From an uncultured bacterium (lineage in GTDB: Bacteria > Bacillota > Clostridia > TANB77 > CAG-508): a DNA stretch of 5,202 nucleotides. This document shows, one piece after another, positions 1 through 5,202 of the stretch. The position numbers and the translations under genes were made by a program. The stretch lies in contig CAJMLO010000067.1 in the NCBI GenBank assembly GCA_905214245.1, positions 1 through 5,202 on the forward strand. The letters are read 5' to 3'. The first letter of the stretch is position 1. Every line of letters begins with the position of its first letter. Below the pieces are notes generated by a model. The model saw nothing but the letters and a program-made list of their open reading frames with translations, searched no databases and was not told where the DNA came from.

Positions 1-738
1 AAGAGCTTCTGTACTTTCTTCTTTCTCTTTGTTAATAGAATTTTGTATTACATCTGAATTTTCTTTTTTTGTATCCTCATCTGTAAAAATTTCCCTATTA
101 TTCTCTGTGTTATTTTCAATTATTGCTTCTTGTTTATTTTTAATATCTTCAGTTATTGTTCTTTTCAAAGTTTTTAATCCAATTACAAAAGTTATCATAA
201 ACATTGCTAAATTACTTAACATCAGTTTTAATGTATTGATAGATTTATAATATCTCCATTTTATAGTTCCAACTGGCTCAGAAAGTAATTTTGAAATTTC
301 TTCAAAAGATAAACCTGATATAATTTTCAAAGATACAATTTCCTTTTCTTTATCATTTAATTTACTGATTAAACGATTATATTGCATTTTATCAATTACC
401 TTATTTATTTCATTATCCTTATCTTCAATTTCATAAATTTGTTCTATTTCTACTGTATCCTTTTTCTTTCTATAAATTAAAATTGCTTCATTTTTTGTAA
501 CTTCATATAACCAACTAGCACACTTTGTTGTAGGCAATTTTTCTTTATCTAAAGCCAATATTTTCGTAAAAACACTTTGCACTACATCTTCAGAATCTTC
601 TTTATTTTTTAATATACTAAATGCTACTCCATAGACAATTTTATTAGCTAGTTTATATAATTCTTCAAATGAATGACTATTATTTTTTGATTTCAAATCA
701 ATAAACGTTTTGTTTAATTTTTTGTCATCTATATTCAA
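1..738 (-). CDS. ECF-type sigma-70 family sigma factor with C-terminal membrane segment (3' part beyond window)
   Basis: Reading the minus strand from about 756 down to base 1 gives one uninterrupted frame that runs off the window. Numbering from a TTG start at 738, residues about 24-90 resemble sigma region 2 (FEELYKLANKIVYG, then EDSEDVVQSVF and a WLYEVT segment). Residues about 118-168 resemble sigma region 4, with LNDKEKEIVSLKI followed by the helix-turn-helix LSFEEISKLLSEPVGTIKWR. The protein therefore probably directs RNA polymerase to alternative promoters. Unusually, residues about 174-188 form a hydrophobic stretch (MLSNLAMFMITFVIG), followed by at least 58 charged, Glu/Lys/Asn-rich residues up to the edge. 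This suggests a sigma factor anchored in the membrane with a tail outside. No ATG fits the N-terminus. TTG at 738 has AAAGG 10 nt upstream and suits the predicted promoter; GTG at 756 is the alternative but has no clear SD. The sigma family is secure; the start and topology are less so. Confidence 0.8.
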   Translation of the reverse strand, partial: MNIDDKKLNKTFIDLKSKNNSHSFEELYKLANKIVYGVAFSILKNKEDSEDVVQSVFTKILALDKEKLPTTKCASWLYEVTKNEAILIYRKKKDTVEIEQIYEIEDKDNEINKVIDKMQYNRLISKLNDKEKEIVSLKIISGLSFEEISKLLSEPVGTIKWRYYKSINTLKLMLSNLAMFMITFVIGLKTLKRTITEDIKNKQEAIIENNTENNREIFTDEDTKKENSDVIQNSINKEKEESTEAL

Positions 739-771
739 AACAATTGCGCCTTTCACATTTAGTTTTTTTCT

Positions 772-800
772 ATAATAACACAAAAGCAGATAATTTTCAA
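772..800 (-). promoter_or_regulatory. Predicted sigma-A-type promoter of the sigma factor gene
   Basis: On the minus strand TTGAAA (800-795) and TATTAT (777-772) are separated by exactly 17 bp, each one base from consensus. Transcription would begin near 765, giving about 27 nt of leader to the TTG start at 738 with AAAGG (753-749) inside it. The -35 box sits in the loop of the tet terminator hairpin and the spacer covers one arm, so terminator and promoter overlap. Confidence 0.55.
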
Positions 801-813
801 TTAATTATCTGCT
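785..813 (-). terminator. Rho-independent terminator of the tet transcription unit
   Basis: A perfect 11-bp inverted repeat (785-795 against 803-813, arm AGCAGATAATT) encloses a 7-nt loop. Read on the minus strand it is followed by TTTG, about 30 nt after the tet stop codon. The stem is AT-rich and the T-run is short, so efficiency may be moderate. There is no plus-strand gene for it to serve. Confidence 0.75.
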
Positions 814-842
814 CTATAACTTGTAATTTAGCGAATAGTAAC

Positions 843-2765
843 TTAATTTTCTTTTTTATTAAACATATGGCGTACTTTATCTATTCGATTATTTGGTCTA
901 CGTGATTGAATAACTGGTTCACAAGTAGCAATTTGATAACCTTTTAATTCTGTCAAAAAAACTGCTTGCCCATTTGTATATAGAGTTAAAGTATTACGAT
1001 ATTCATTAATACAACGTACAGGAATATGTCCTGTAAAAATAATTTCATCATTTTTTGATTGACTAGTTTCAATTATTGCACAATGTTTTTGTGCATCATT
1101 ATATGCACGAGAAAGGTATCCCTGTGGTGTAAAAAGTATAAACGAAAGATATGGCTCTAATAATTGCGTTCCCGCTTTTTTCAATGTTTGTTCAAGTACA
1201 ATTGGGGCAAGAAAACGAAAATCCGAGGGAGTACTAACAGGGCTATAATAAACACCATATTCAAAACATATTTTACAATCTGTTACTTCCCAGCCATACA
1301 AACCTTGCTCCAGTCCATAATTAATACCTTCTCTTACTGCATTTTGGAAACTTTGATTTAAATAACCGAGTGAAACTTTGCTTTCGTACTGTATTCCACT
1401 GCCAATTGGAAGTGGAGTTATTGATAATCCAATTGATGCCCAAAATGGATTTGGTGGTACTTCAATATGAATAGTATAATCTGCCTTTTGTAATGGCTTT
1501 TCCAAATAAATTACGGTTGGATCTTCGATTCTTATGTTTATGTGATATTTTTCAATCAACAGAGAACAGATAACTTCTAACTGCACTGTTCCTAAAAAAG
1601 AAATGACGATTTCATGTGTTATCGTATCAATACAATAACGTAAAAGAGGATCAGTATCTGCAATTTCTGTAAGAGCATCCAATAATTTTTCTCTCTCTTC
1701 TATTTTTATCGGTTCAATTCTTGTTCGTAGTATTGGTACAGTCTTGTCATTCCATACATTGCATGGCAAAATCTTTTCATTTCCTATAATATCGTTCAAT
1801 CTTAATGTATTGTTAGGTATAATAAAAATATCTCCAGAACAAACTGTTTCTGTCTGTATCATTTCTCCATTTGAAGGAATATATATTTCTGTAAGTTTCA
1901 CTTTCTTTTTTTCTGACAATACAATTGTATCTCGTAAGTGTAATGTTCCACTGTAAAGACGCAAATAAACTAATCTTTGCTTATGGTCTGTATATTCAAT
2001 TTTAAAAACTCTTCCACATAGTTCTGAATAATTCTTATTCATTTCAGGACAAAAAAGATTTGAAATAGCTTCAATGAGTTGTTGAGTTCCTATATTATTT
2101 TTAGCACTTCCATGGTATATAGGAAACAACGAACCTTTTTTAACACACCTATATTCTTCCTGCGTTAATTCCTGTATAGTCAATTTTTCTCCTGCAATAT
2201 ATTTTTTTAAAAGTTTATCATTTTTGGAAATTACAGGATCCCATTCATCTAAATCAATGATATTTTTAATTGATATTTCTGGAGTTAATGTTACATTTTG
2301 CATAACAATAATATCATTTGAAAGTTTTTCTTTGATATTTTGATAAATATTATTTAAGTTAATTCCATACTGATCTATTTTATTTATAAAAATAATTGTT
2401 GGTATATTCATTTTTTGAAGTGCATGGAATAGTATTCTTGTTTGTGCTTGTACACCATCTTTAGCAGAAATTACTAAAATAGCTCCATCAAGAACAGATA
2501 AGGAACGATACACTTCTGTTATAAAATCTGTATGTCCAGGAGTATCTACAATATTGATTTTGTAGTCATTCCAATTAAAAGAAGTAACTGCTGCCTGAAT
2601 TGTGATTCCACGCTGACGTTCTAAAAACATAGTATCTGTCCTTGTTGTTCCCTTATCTACACTGCCTAATTCTAAAATCGCTCCACTTGTATAAAGCAGA
2701 CTTTCCGTTAAAGTCGTCTTTCCTGCATCTACATGAGCAAGAATACCAATGTTGATTATTTTCAT
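843..2765 (-). CDS. tet(44): Tet(44)-like ribosomal protection tetracycline resistance protein
   Basis: This EF-G-like GTPase binds the ribosome and dislodges tetracycline, restoring translation in the cytoplasm. At 640 aa it has the usual full length of the Tet(M)/Tet(O) group. GTPase motifs are intact: G1 AHVDAGKTT (10-18), RGITI with the switch Thr55 (52-56), DTPGH (74-78), NKID (128-131) and GSAK (219-222). The domain IV tip loop YYSPVSTP (506-513) contains the Ser-Pro-Val at 508-510 known in Tet(M) to reach into the drug site. The C-terminal basic end RRPNNRIDKVRHMFNK is also typical. Residues such as TSGAILELG and QAAVTSFNWNDYK fit my memory of Tet(44), described from Campylobacter fetus and Clostridioides difficile, better than Tet(M), Tet(O) or Tet(W); no alignment was run. 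It begins 49 bp after padR with a very strong SD. G+C is higher than in the neighbours, which suggests acquisition. Family certain, allele probable. Confidence 0.93.
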   Translation of the reverse strand: MKIINIGILAHVDAGKTTLTESLLYTSGAILELGSVDKGTTRTDTMFLERQRGITIQAAVTSFNWNDYKINIVDTPGHTDFITEVYRSLSVLDGAILVISAKDGVQAQTRILFHALQKMNIPTIIFINKIDQYGINLNNIYQNIKEKLSNDIIVMQNVTLTPEISIKNIIDLDEWDPVISKNDKLLKKYIAGEKLTIQELTQEEYRCVKKGSLFPIYHGSAKNNIGTQQLIEAISNLFCPEMNKNYSELCGRVFKIEYTDHKQRLVYLRLYSGTLHLRDTIVLSEKKKVKLTEIYIPSNGEMIQTETVCSGDIFIIPNNTLRLNDIIGNEKILPCNVWNDKTVPILRTRIEPIKIEEREKLLDALTEIADTDPLLRYCIDTITHEIVISFLGTVQLEVICSLLIEKYHINIRIEDPTVIYLEKPLQKADYTIHIEVPPNPFWASIGLSITPLPIGSGIQYESKVSLGYLNQSFQNAVREGINYGLEQGLYGWEVTDCKICFEYGVYYSPVSTPSDFRFLAPIVLEQTLKKAGTQLLEPYLSFILFTPQGYLSRAYNDAQKHCAIIETSQSKNDEIIFTGHIPVRCINEYRNTLTLYTNGQAVFLTELKGYQIATCEPVIQSRRPNNRIDKVRHMFNKKEN

Positions 2766-2772
2766 ATAATTT

Positions 2773-2780
2773 CCCTCCCT
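2773..2780 (-). promoter_or_regulatory. Strong ribosome binding site of the tet gene
   Basis: AGGGAGGG on the minus strand stands 7 nt before the tet ATG and is the best SD-like site in the window. It fixes the start, which also gives the conserved N-terminus MKIINIGILAHVDAGKTT. The 49 bp between padR and tet contain this site but no convincing -35/-10 pair and no hairpin, so tet appears to be read through from padR. Confidence 0.7.
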
Positions 2781-2814
2781 ACAAATTTATCTTTTAACTT
2801 AAAATCAATATTTG

Positions 2815-3342
2815 CTAATTTTGTCCTTTTAAACTATTCTCAAAATCAATTATCCACTTTTCTAATGTTTCTACTAATGCTAATTGTTGTTTGAACATTT
2901 GTTTTCCAACATTAGGAATATGTTGTCTATGAGATTGTCTTTCATTTAGCAATTCTTTTAATTCTAATATCTTTGATTTTATATTAGAAACAAGAATCTT
3001 TTTTTGTTCATCATCTACTAAATCTAAATTCGTAATAATAATATTAAAATCCAAATATAGACTAACATCATAATTTGAAATATCATTCATAAGTCTATTA
3101 AAATAATCATTACCTTTGTCAGTAATAGTATATACTGCTTTATCTGGCATATTTCCCTCTTTCTCTTTATGGCTAACAATATATTCTTTTGATTCTAATT
3201 GTAATACTTTCTTATAAATAGACTGTTCACTAATTCTTACCCATCTTGGTATATTACGATATTCTATATTTTTTTTAATATCATAAGCACTTTGTGATTT
3301 TTGTTTAATAAGTCCTAATAATACCAAATCTATATTTGACAT
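2815..3342 (-). CDS. PadR family transcriptional regulator
   Basis: A 175-aa DNA-binding repressor, the usual length for PadR proteins with a C-terminal dimerisation domain. Residues 1-88 form the winged helix: LVLLGLIKQKSQSAYDIKK (helices 1-2), a recognition-helix region ISEQSIYKKVLQLESKEYI, and a wing with KAVYTITDKG. Residues about 90-172 are predicted mostly helical (EQKKILVSNIKSKILELKELL and LALVETLEKWIIDFENSL), as in the Vir_act_alpha_C-type dimerisation arm. Its SD (AAGGAG, 8 nt before ATG) overlaps the stop codon of the VOC gene, with 12 nt between the genes, so the two are probably translationally coupled. PadR proteins commonly repress their own operon and release DNA on binding small planar or phenolic molecules. 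The 9-bp dyad over the operon promoter is the obvious candidate operator (inference). The ligand is unknown. Confidence 0.88.
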   Translation of the reverse strand: MSNIDLVLLGLIKQKSQSAYDIKKNIEYRNIPRWVRISEQSIYKKVLQLESKEYIVSHKEKEGNMPDKAVYTITDKGNDYFNRLMNDISNYDVSLYLDFNIIITNLDLVDDEQKKILVSNIKSKILELKELLNERQSHRQHIPNVGKQMFKQQLALVETLEKWIIDFENSLKGQN

Positions 3343-3354
3343 AATCTCTACTCC

Positions 3355-3705
3355 TTACTTAATATAATCTGTAACGCCAAGTCTATTTCCAAATGGATCT
3401 TCAAACTCGACTGCATTACCAGTTCCAATTTTAAAAGGCTCACTCAAAAATTTTATACCATTATTCAACATTTCTTTATAGAAGATTGCAACATCTTCTA
3501 CTTCAAACCATATTGTAGGCTTTAAATTCTCAAATTTATTTTTGTCTTTTAAAATTATTGCAGGTTCTTCATTTCCAATATTATAAGCAACCATTCCCTT
3601 ATCAGAAAAATCAAATTTCTTTTTTAACCCCAATATTTCCTCATAATATCTTTTTGCTTCTTCCATATTATCTACAGGAAGAAAATAGTTGTCATAATTT
3701 TTCAT
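3355..3705 (-). CDS. VOC-superfamily (glyoxalase/bleomycin-resistance fold) protein lacking metal ligands
   Basis: A 116-aa single-domain protein with two beta-alpha-beta-beta-beta halves. The first begins FLPVDNMEEAKRYYEEILGLKKKF (8-31); the second begins TIWFEVEDVAIFYKEMLNNGIKF (64-86) and ends in the hallmark EFEDPFGNRLGVTDY (100-114). The positions normally holding metal ligands appear, by my manual alignment, to be Asn6, Thr64 and Gly110 rather than His, His and Glu. A glyoxalase or metal-dependent drug-modifying activity is therefore unlikely. A binding role, like the bleomycin-sequestering proteins of this superfamily, is more plausible but unproven. It is the first gene after a strong promoter, with SD-like GAAGGG 9 nt before ATG, and lies 12 nt upstream of the padR-type gene. 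A small drug-binding or ligand-sensing partner of PadR is possible. Fold confident, function open. Confidence 0.82.
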   Translation of the reverse strand: MKNYDNYFLPVDNMEEAKRYYEEILGLKKKFDFSDKGMVAYNIGNEEPAIILKDKNKFENLKPTIWFEVEDVAIFYKEMLNNGIKFLSEPFKIGTGNAVEFEDPFGNRLGVTDYIK

Positions 3706-3737
3706 ATATTTAAGCCCTTCTTTCTACTACAAACTAT

Positions 3738-3758
3738 ACTACTATATTTTATAGTAGT
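3738..3758. promoter_or_regulatory. Candidate PadR operator (perfect 9-bp dyad over the -10 box)
   Basis: Arm ACTACTATA (3738-3746) and its exact complement TATAGTAGT (3750-3758) are separated by TTT. The dyad fully covers the -10 hexamer (3751-3746) of the VOC-padR promoter, where a bound dimer would block RNA polymerase. PadR regulators recognise AT-rich palindromes of about this size, often over their own promoters. The assignment to this PadR protein is inference from position. Confidence 0.65.
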
Positions 3759-3774
3759 TATAATTAAATGTCAA
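3746..3774 (-). promoter_or_regulatory. Predicted sigma-A-type promoter of the VOC-padR-tet operon
   Basis: On the minus strand a consensus TTGACA (3774-3769) is followed after exactly 17 bp by TAAAAT (3751-3746). Transcription should start near 3739, leaving a leader of about 34 nt before the ATG at 3705. It is the strongest promoter-like sequence I see in the window, and the only clear one upstream of the tet gene. Confidence 0.75.
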
Positions 3775-3823
3775 TAAATAATAAAAAAATAATTGCATTT
3801 AATTCGTTTATAATTCTTATAAA

Positions 3824-3855
3824 AAATAGATTAGTTGCACTGAACTAATCTATTT
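3824..3855 (-). terminator. Distal hairpin of a tandem terminator
   Basis: A perfect 13-bp inverted repeat (3824-3836 against 3843-3855, arm AAATAGATTAGTT) has a 6-nt loop. Read on the minus strand the stem ends in T residues and continues TTT then ATAA, a typical intrinsic terminator tail. It lies about 90 nt beyond the end of the membrane-protein gene and just upstream of the VOC operon promoter, so it insulates that promoter from readthrough. Confidence 0.7.
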
Positions 3856-3876
3856 GTATAACTGCTTGTCGTACAA

Positions 3877-3904
3877 AAAAGACTGTCATTACTGACAATC
3901 TTTT
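3877..3904 (-). terminator. Proximal hairpin of a tandem terminator
   Basis: The inverted repeat 3877-3888 against 3893-3904 has a 4-nt loop. Read as minus-strand RNA it is a 12-bp stem with one U-G wobble, ending in a run of six T on the DNA. On the plus strand the same position is an A-C mismatch, so the hairpin is better suited to minus-strand transcripts. It begins 42 nt after the stop codon of the membrane-protein gene. Confidence 0.72.
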
Positions 3905-3946
3905 CGGTAAATTACTATAAATCAATAACTATAAAATTGTAATTTC

Positions 3947-4423
3947 TTATTCTAATTCTTTTTTATGATTTAAGTGTATTCCTATATGTCCTATTCCTAA
4001 TACTATTGTTGATATAATAAGAAATATATTTCTACCATATATACCTAGTAACAGAAATGCAACTACTGGCAAAGTAGCTCCTGCAACTGGTATTCCTAAC
4101 AAGCTACTATACATATCTTTCATTGTTTTATTACTTTTAAAATATCTTATCCAATATATTTCGTATAAAATCATTATAATAAAGGCAATTAACAATATAC
4201 TAGACCAGTTTGATATTTTATTTATATTAAAATCACTAAATATCAATGACAGACAGGTTACTAGCATTTCTCCAAGCCACTCCAATAGTAGTAATACTTT
4301 ATTTTCATTTTTTACATATTTATCATAGCCTTTAGGCTTATTTTTACTCCATATAATATTTGGTAACATCAACATTAGTAAAAATATTAAACCTATATAT
4401 GAAAATCCAAAGTGAATATTCAT
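3947..4423 (-). CDS. Small multi-pass membrane protein of unknown function
   Basis: I do not recognise a named family for this 158-aa protein. Five hydrophobic segments are visible: about 5-25 (FGFSYIGLIFLLMLMLPNII), 43-62, 73-95, 107-129 (LLGIPVAGATLPVVAFLLLG) and 131-151. They are joined by short Lys/Asn-rich loops, and the C-terminal tail NHKKELE is charged. Basic loops at 27-42 and 94-104 suggest those two lie on the cytoplasmic side. It is the last gene of the three-gene unit, 30 nt after the GyrI-like gene, with a modest SD (GGAAGTGAG) upstream of ATG. Two hairpin terminators follow it. Co-transcription with a ligand-binding protein suggests a transport or sensing role for a hydrophobic compound, but nothing in the sequence proves this. 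Confidence 0.8.
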   Translation of the reverse strand: MNIHFGFSYIGLIFLLMLMLPNIIWSKNKPKGYDKYVKNENKVLLLLEWLGEMLVTCLSLIFSDFNINKISNWSSILLIAFIIMILYEIYWIRYFKSNKTMKDMYSSLLGIPVAGATLPVVAFLLLGIYGRNIFLIISTIVLGIGHIGIHLNHKKELE

Positions 4424-4453
4424 TAACTCATCTCACTTCCATATTGTAATTTG

Positions 4454-4918
4454 TTATTTAATCGGAATATAGATCTCAATAACAGAATCTTCTCTATTCC
4501 AATGAAATTTATAATCATATTTTTCAAAATAAACAAATTGCCTATTTTCTACTAAAATATTATTTTTAGGTATTATTTCTTTATAAACATAATTGATAGT
4601 ATCTTTTAGTTTATTCATATTACCAATATGTTCTACCCTTAAATATTTACTTTTCAAAATTATCTTTTCTGTAAAATCATTTGGTACAAAATCTTTTTTA
4701 GGAATAGATATATAATAAAATATCTTATTTTCTATTTTTTCAATAAAAGCATATTTACACCAATTACTTCCTAAATATAACTTATTATTTCTTAATTTAC
4801 TATTAAATATTTTCCAATGGTTTTGTGCTAATTTTACATTATTACTTAATGATTTTGATAATTCATACCTTATTCCTATTACATTAAATTCTTCTAATTC
4901 TATTATTTGATAATCCAT
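4454..4918 (-). CDS. GyrI-like / AraC-type effector-binding domain protein
   Basis: This 154-aa protein is a free-standing version of the effector-binding domain found at the C-terminus of AraC/MerR-type multidrug regulators and in GyrI (SbmC). Supporting features are the N-terminal strand IIELEEFNVIGIRYEL, a helix with HWKIF (34-38), and the strand YLRVEHIGNMNKLKDTINYVYKEIIP (92-117), which matches the family's pattern of strand, His/Gly turn and long helix. The ending FEKYDYKF (131-138) plus IEIYIPI (147-153) is the most diagnostic part. No DNA-binding domain is present, so it probably binds a small molecule rather than acting as a transcription factor. Its SD (AAAGAGG) lies in the last codons of the DUF3781 gene, which ends 5 nt upstream, so translation is probably coupled. 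The ligand is unknown. Confidence 0.8.
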   Translation of the reverse strand: MDYQIIELEEFNVIGIRYELSKSLSNNVKLAQNHWKIFNSKLRNNKLYLGSNWCKYAFIEKIENKIFYYISIPKKDFVPNDFTEKIILKSKYLRVEHIGNMNKLKDTINYVYKEIIPKNNILVENRQFVYFEKYDYKFHWNREDSVIEIYIPIK

Positions 4919-4923
4919 CTATT

Positions 4924-5175
4924 TTACCTCTTTAATTTGTGTGCTGTTATAATTGTATAACTATATGAATTGATTGTTATTTTTATATTATCAATTTCAC
5001 AATACCAATTTTTACCCTGTTTATAGATGTTACAATTTTTATCTAAAACTTTATTCTTACAATACTCAACAACATCATCAGTATCTAATTTAAGATTTTT
5101 CTTAATTCTATCAATACCCATTTCGGTAGTGTGAACTTTATCTATATTATTAAATAATACTTGTTTATCTTCCAT
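4924..5175 (-). CDS. DUF3781 family protein
   Basis: A compact 83-aa protein of unknown function. The layout matches what I recall of DUF3781: an N-terminal part reading VLFNNIDKVHTTEMGIDRIKKNL (6-28), an acidic segment DTDDVVEYCKNKVLDKNCNIY, and a C-terminal beta-rich end KNWYCEIDNIKITINSYSYTIITAHK. The family's near-invariant features HTTE, GxxRIKxNL and the terminal SYTIITAHK are all present. There is no signal peptide or membrane segment, so it should be cytoplasmic. It starts at ATG 5175 with a good SD (AGAGGAG) upstream and is the first visible gene of a three-gene unit continuing with the GyrI-like gene. Its promoter, and any earlier gene, lie beyond the right edge. Confidence 0.82.
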   Translation of the reverse strand: MEDKQVLFNNIDKVHTTEMGIDRIKKNLKLDTDDVVEYCKNKVLDKNCNIYKQGKNWYCEIDNIKITINSYSYTIITAHKLKR

Positions 5176-5202
5176 AAATATCTCCTCTACAAATTACTAT
5201 TT

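Noticed and set aside
29..250. Plus-strand open frame of 73 codons, hydrophobic
   Set aside because: It lies antisense to the sigma factor frame, which has clear family motifs, and its hydrophobic look comes from the complement of Lys/Glu-rich codons. No SD of note.
1164..1361. Plus-strand open frame of 65 codons
   Set aside because: Antisense to the highly conserved C-terminal half of the tet gene, with no recognisable domain.
1744..1956. Plus-strand open frame of 70 codons
   Set aside because: Antisense to the middle of the tet gene; a chance frame.
2766..2814. Possible separate promoter or tet leader-peptide attenuator before tet
   Set aside because: TTGATT is present but no -10 box stands at proper spacing, and the 49 bp hold no hairpin or small reading frame with an SD.
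826..2821. Imperfect inverted repeat flanking tet (TTAGCGAATA at about 829-838 and its complement-like TATTTGCTAA at about 2809-2818)
   Set aside because: Only 10 bp with one mismatch in very AT-rich DNA, with no direct duplication outside it. This can easily arise by chance and is not enough to call element ends.
3706..3946. RNA gene or riboswitch in the longest intergenic stretch
   Set aside because: The only structure I see is the two terminator hairpins and the promoter dyad. No tRNA-like cloverleaf, CRISPR repeats or conserved riboswitch core is recognisable.

Overview
All the genes in this window lie on the minus strand, so it reads from right to left. The DNA is very AT-rich: a sample line in the padR-type gene is about 22% G+C. 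Spacing is tight, and most start codons have purine-rich Shine-Dalgarno (SD) sites of the AGGAG type. PadR, DUF3781 and GyrI-like proteins occur together with a membrane-segment-bearing ECF-type sigma factor. This points to a low-GC Firmicute, most likely a gut-type clostridium. Species cannot be named from this alone.

Right block (5175 to 3947): three tightly packed genes form one transcription unit. They encode a DUF3781 protein, a GyrI-like (AraC-type) effector-binding protein and a five-helix membrane protein. The unit ends in two tandem hairpin terminators (3904-3877 and 3855-3824). Its promoter lies beyond the window edge.

Middle block (3774 to 785): a strong promoter (TTGACA, 17 bp, TAAAAT) has its -10 box inside a perfect 9-bp dyad. 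It drives a VOC/glyoxalase-fold protein that lacks the usual metal ligands, then a PadR-family repressor, then a complete 640-aa ribosomal protection tetracycline resistance gene. That gene closely matches what I remember of Tet(44). No promoter or attenuator leader is apparent in the 49 bp in front of the tet gene, so it probably depends on the VOC-padR promoter. The block ends in a hairpin terminator just after tet. The tet gene is visibly richer in G+C than its neighbours (one sample line is 40%), as expected for an acquired gene.

Left block (about 800 to 1): a promoter overlapping the tet terminator leads into a sigma-70-family (ECF-type) sigma factor. It has a non-ATG start and is cut by the window edge. 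After sigma region 4 it carries one hydrophobic segment and a charged tail, which suggests a membrane-tethered sigma factor.

Working model (inference): PadR represses its own operon through the dyad over the -10 box. The tet gene, placed directly behind padR, is thereby under PadR control. No transposase, integrase or other mobility gene is visible in the window. The longest stretch without a gene is the 241 bp between 3706 and 3946, which holds the two terminators, the promoter and the dyad.
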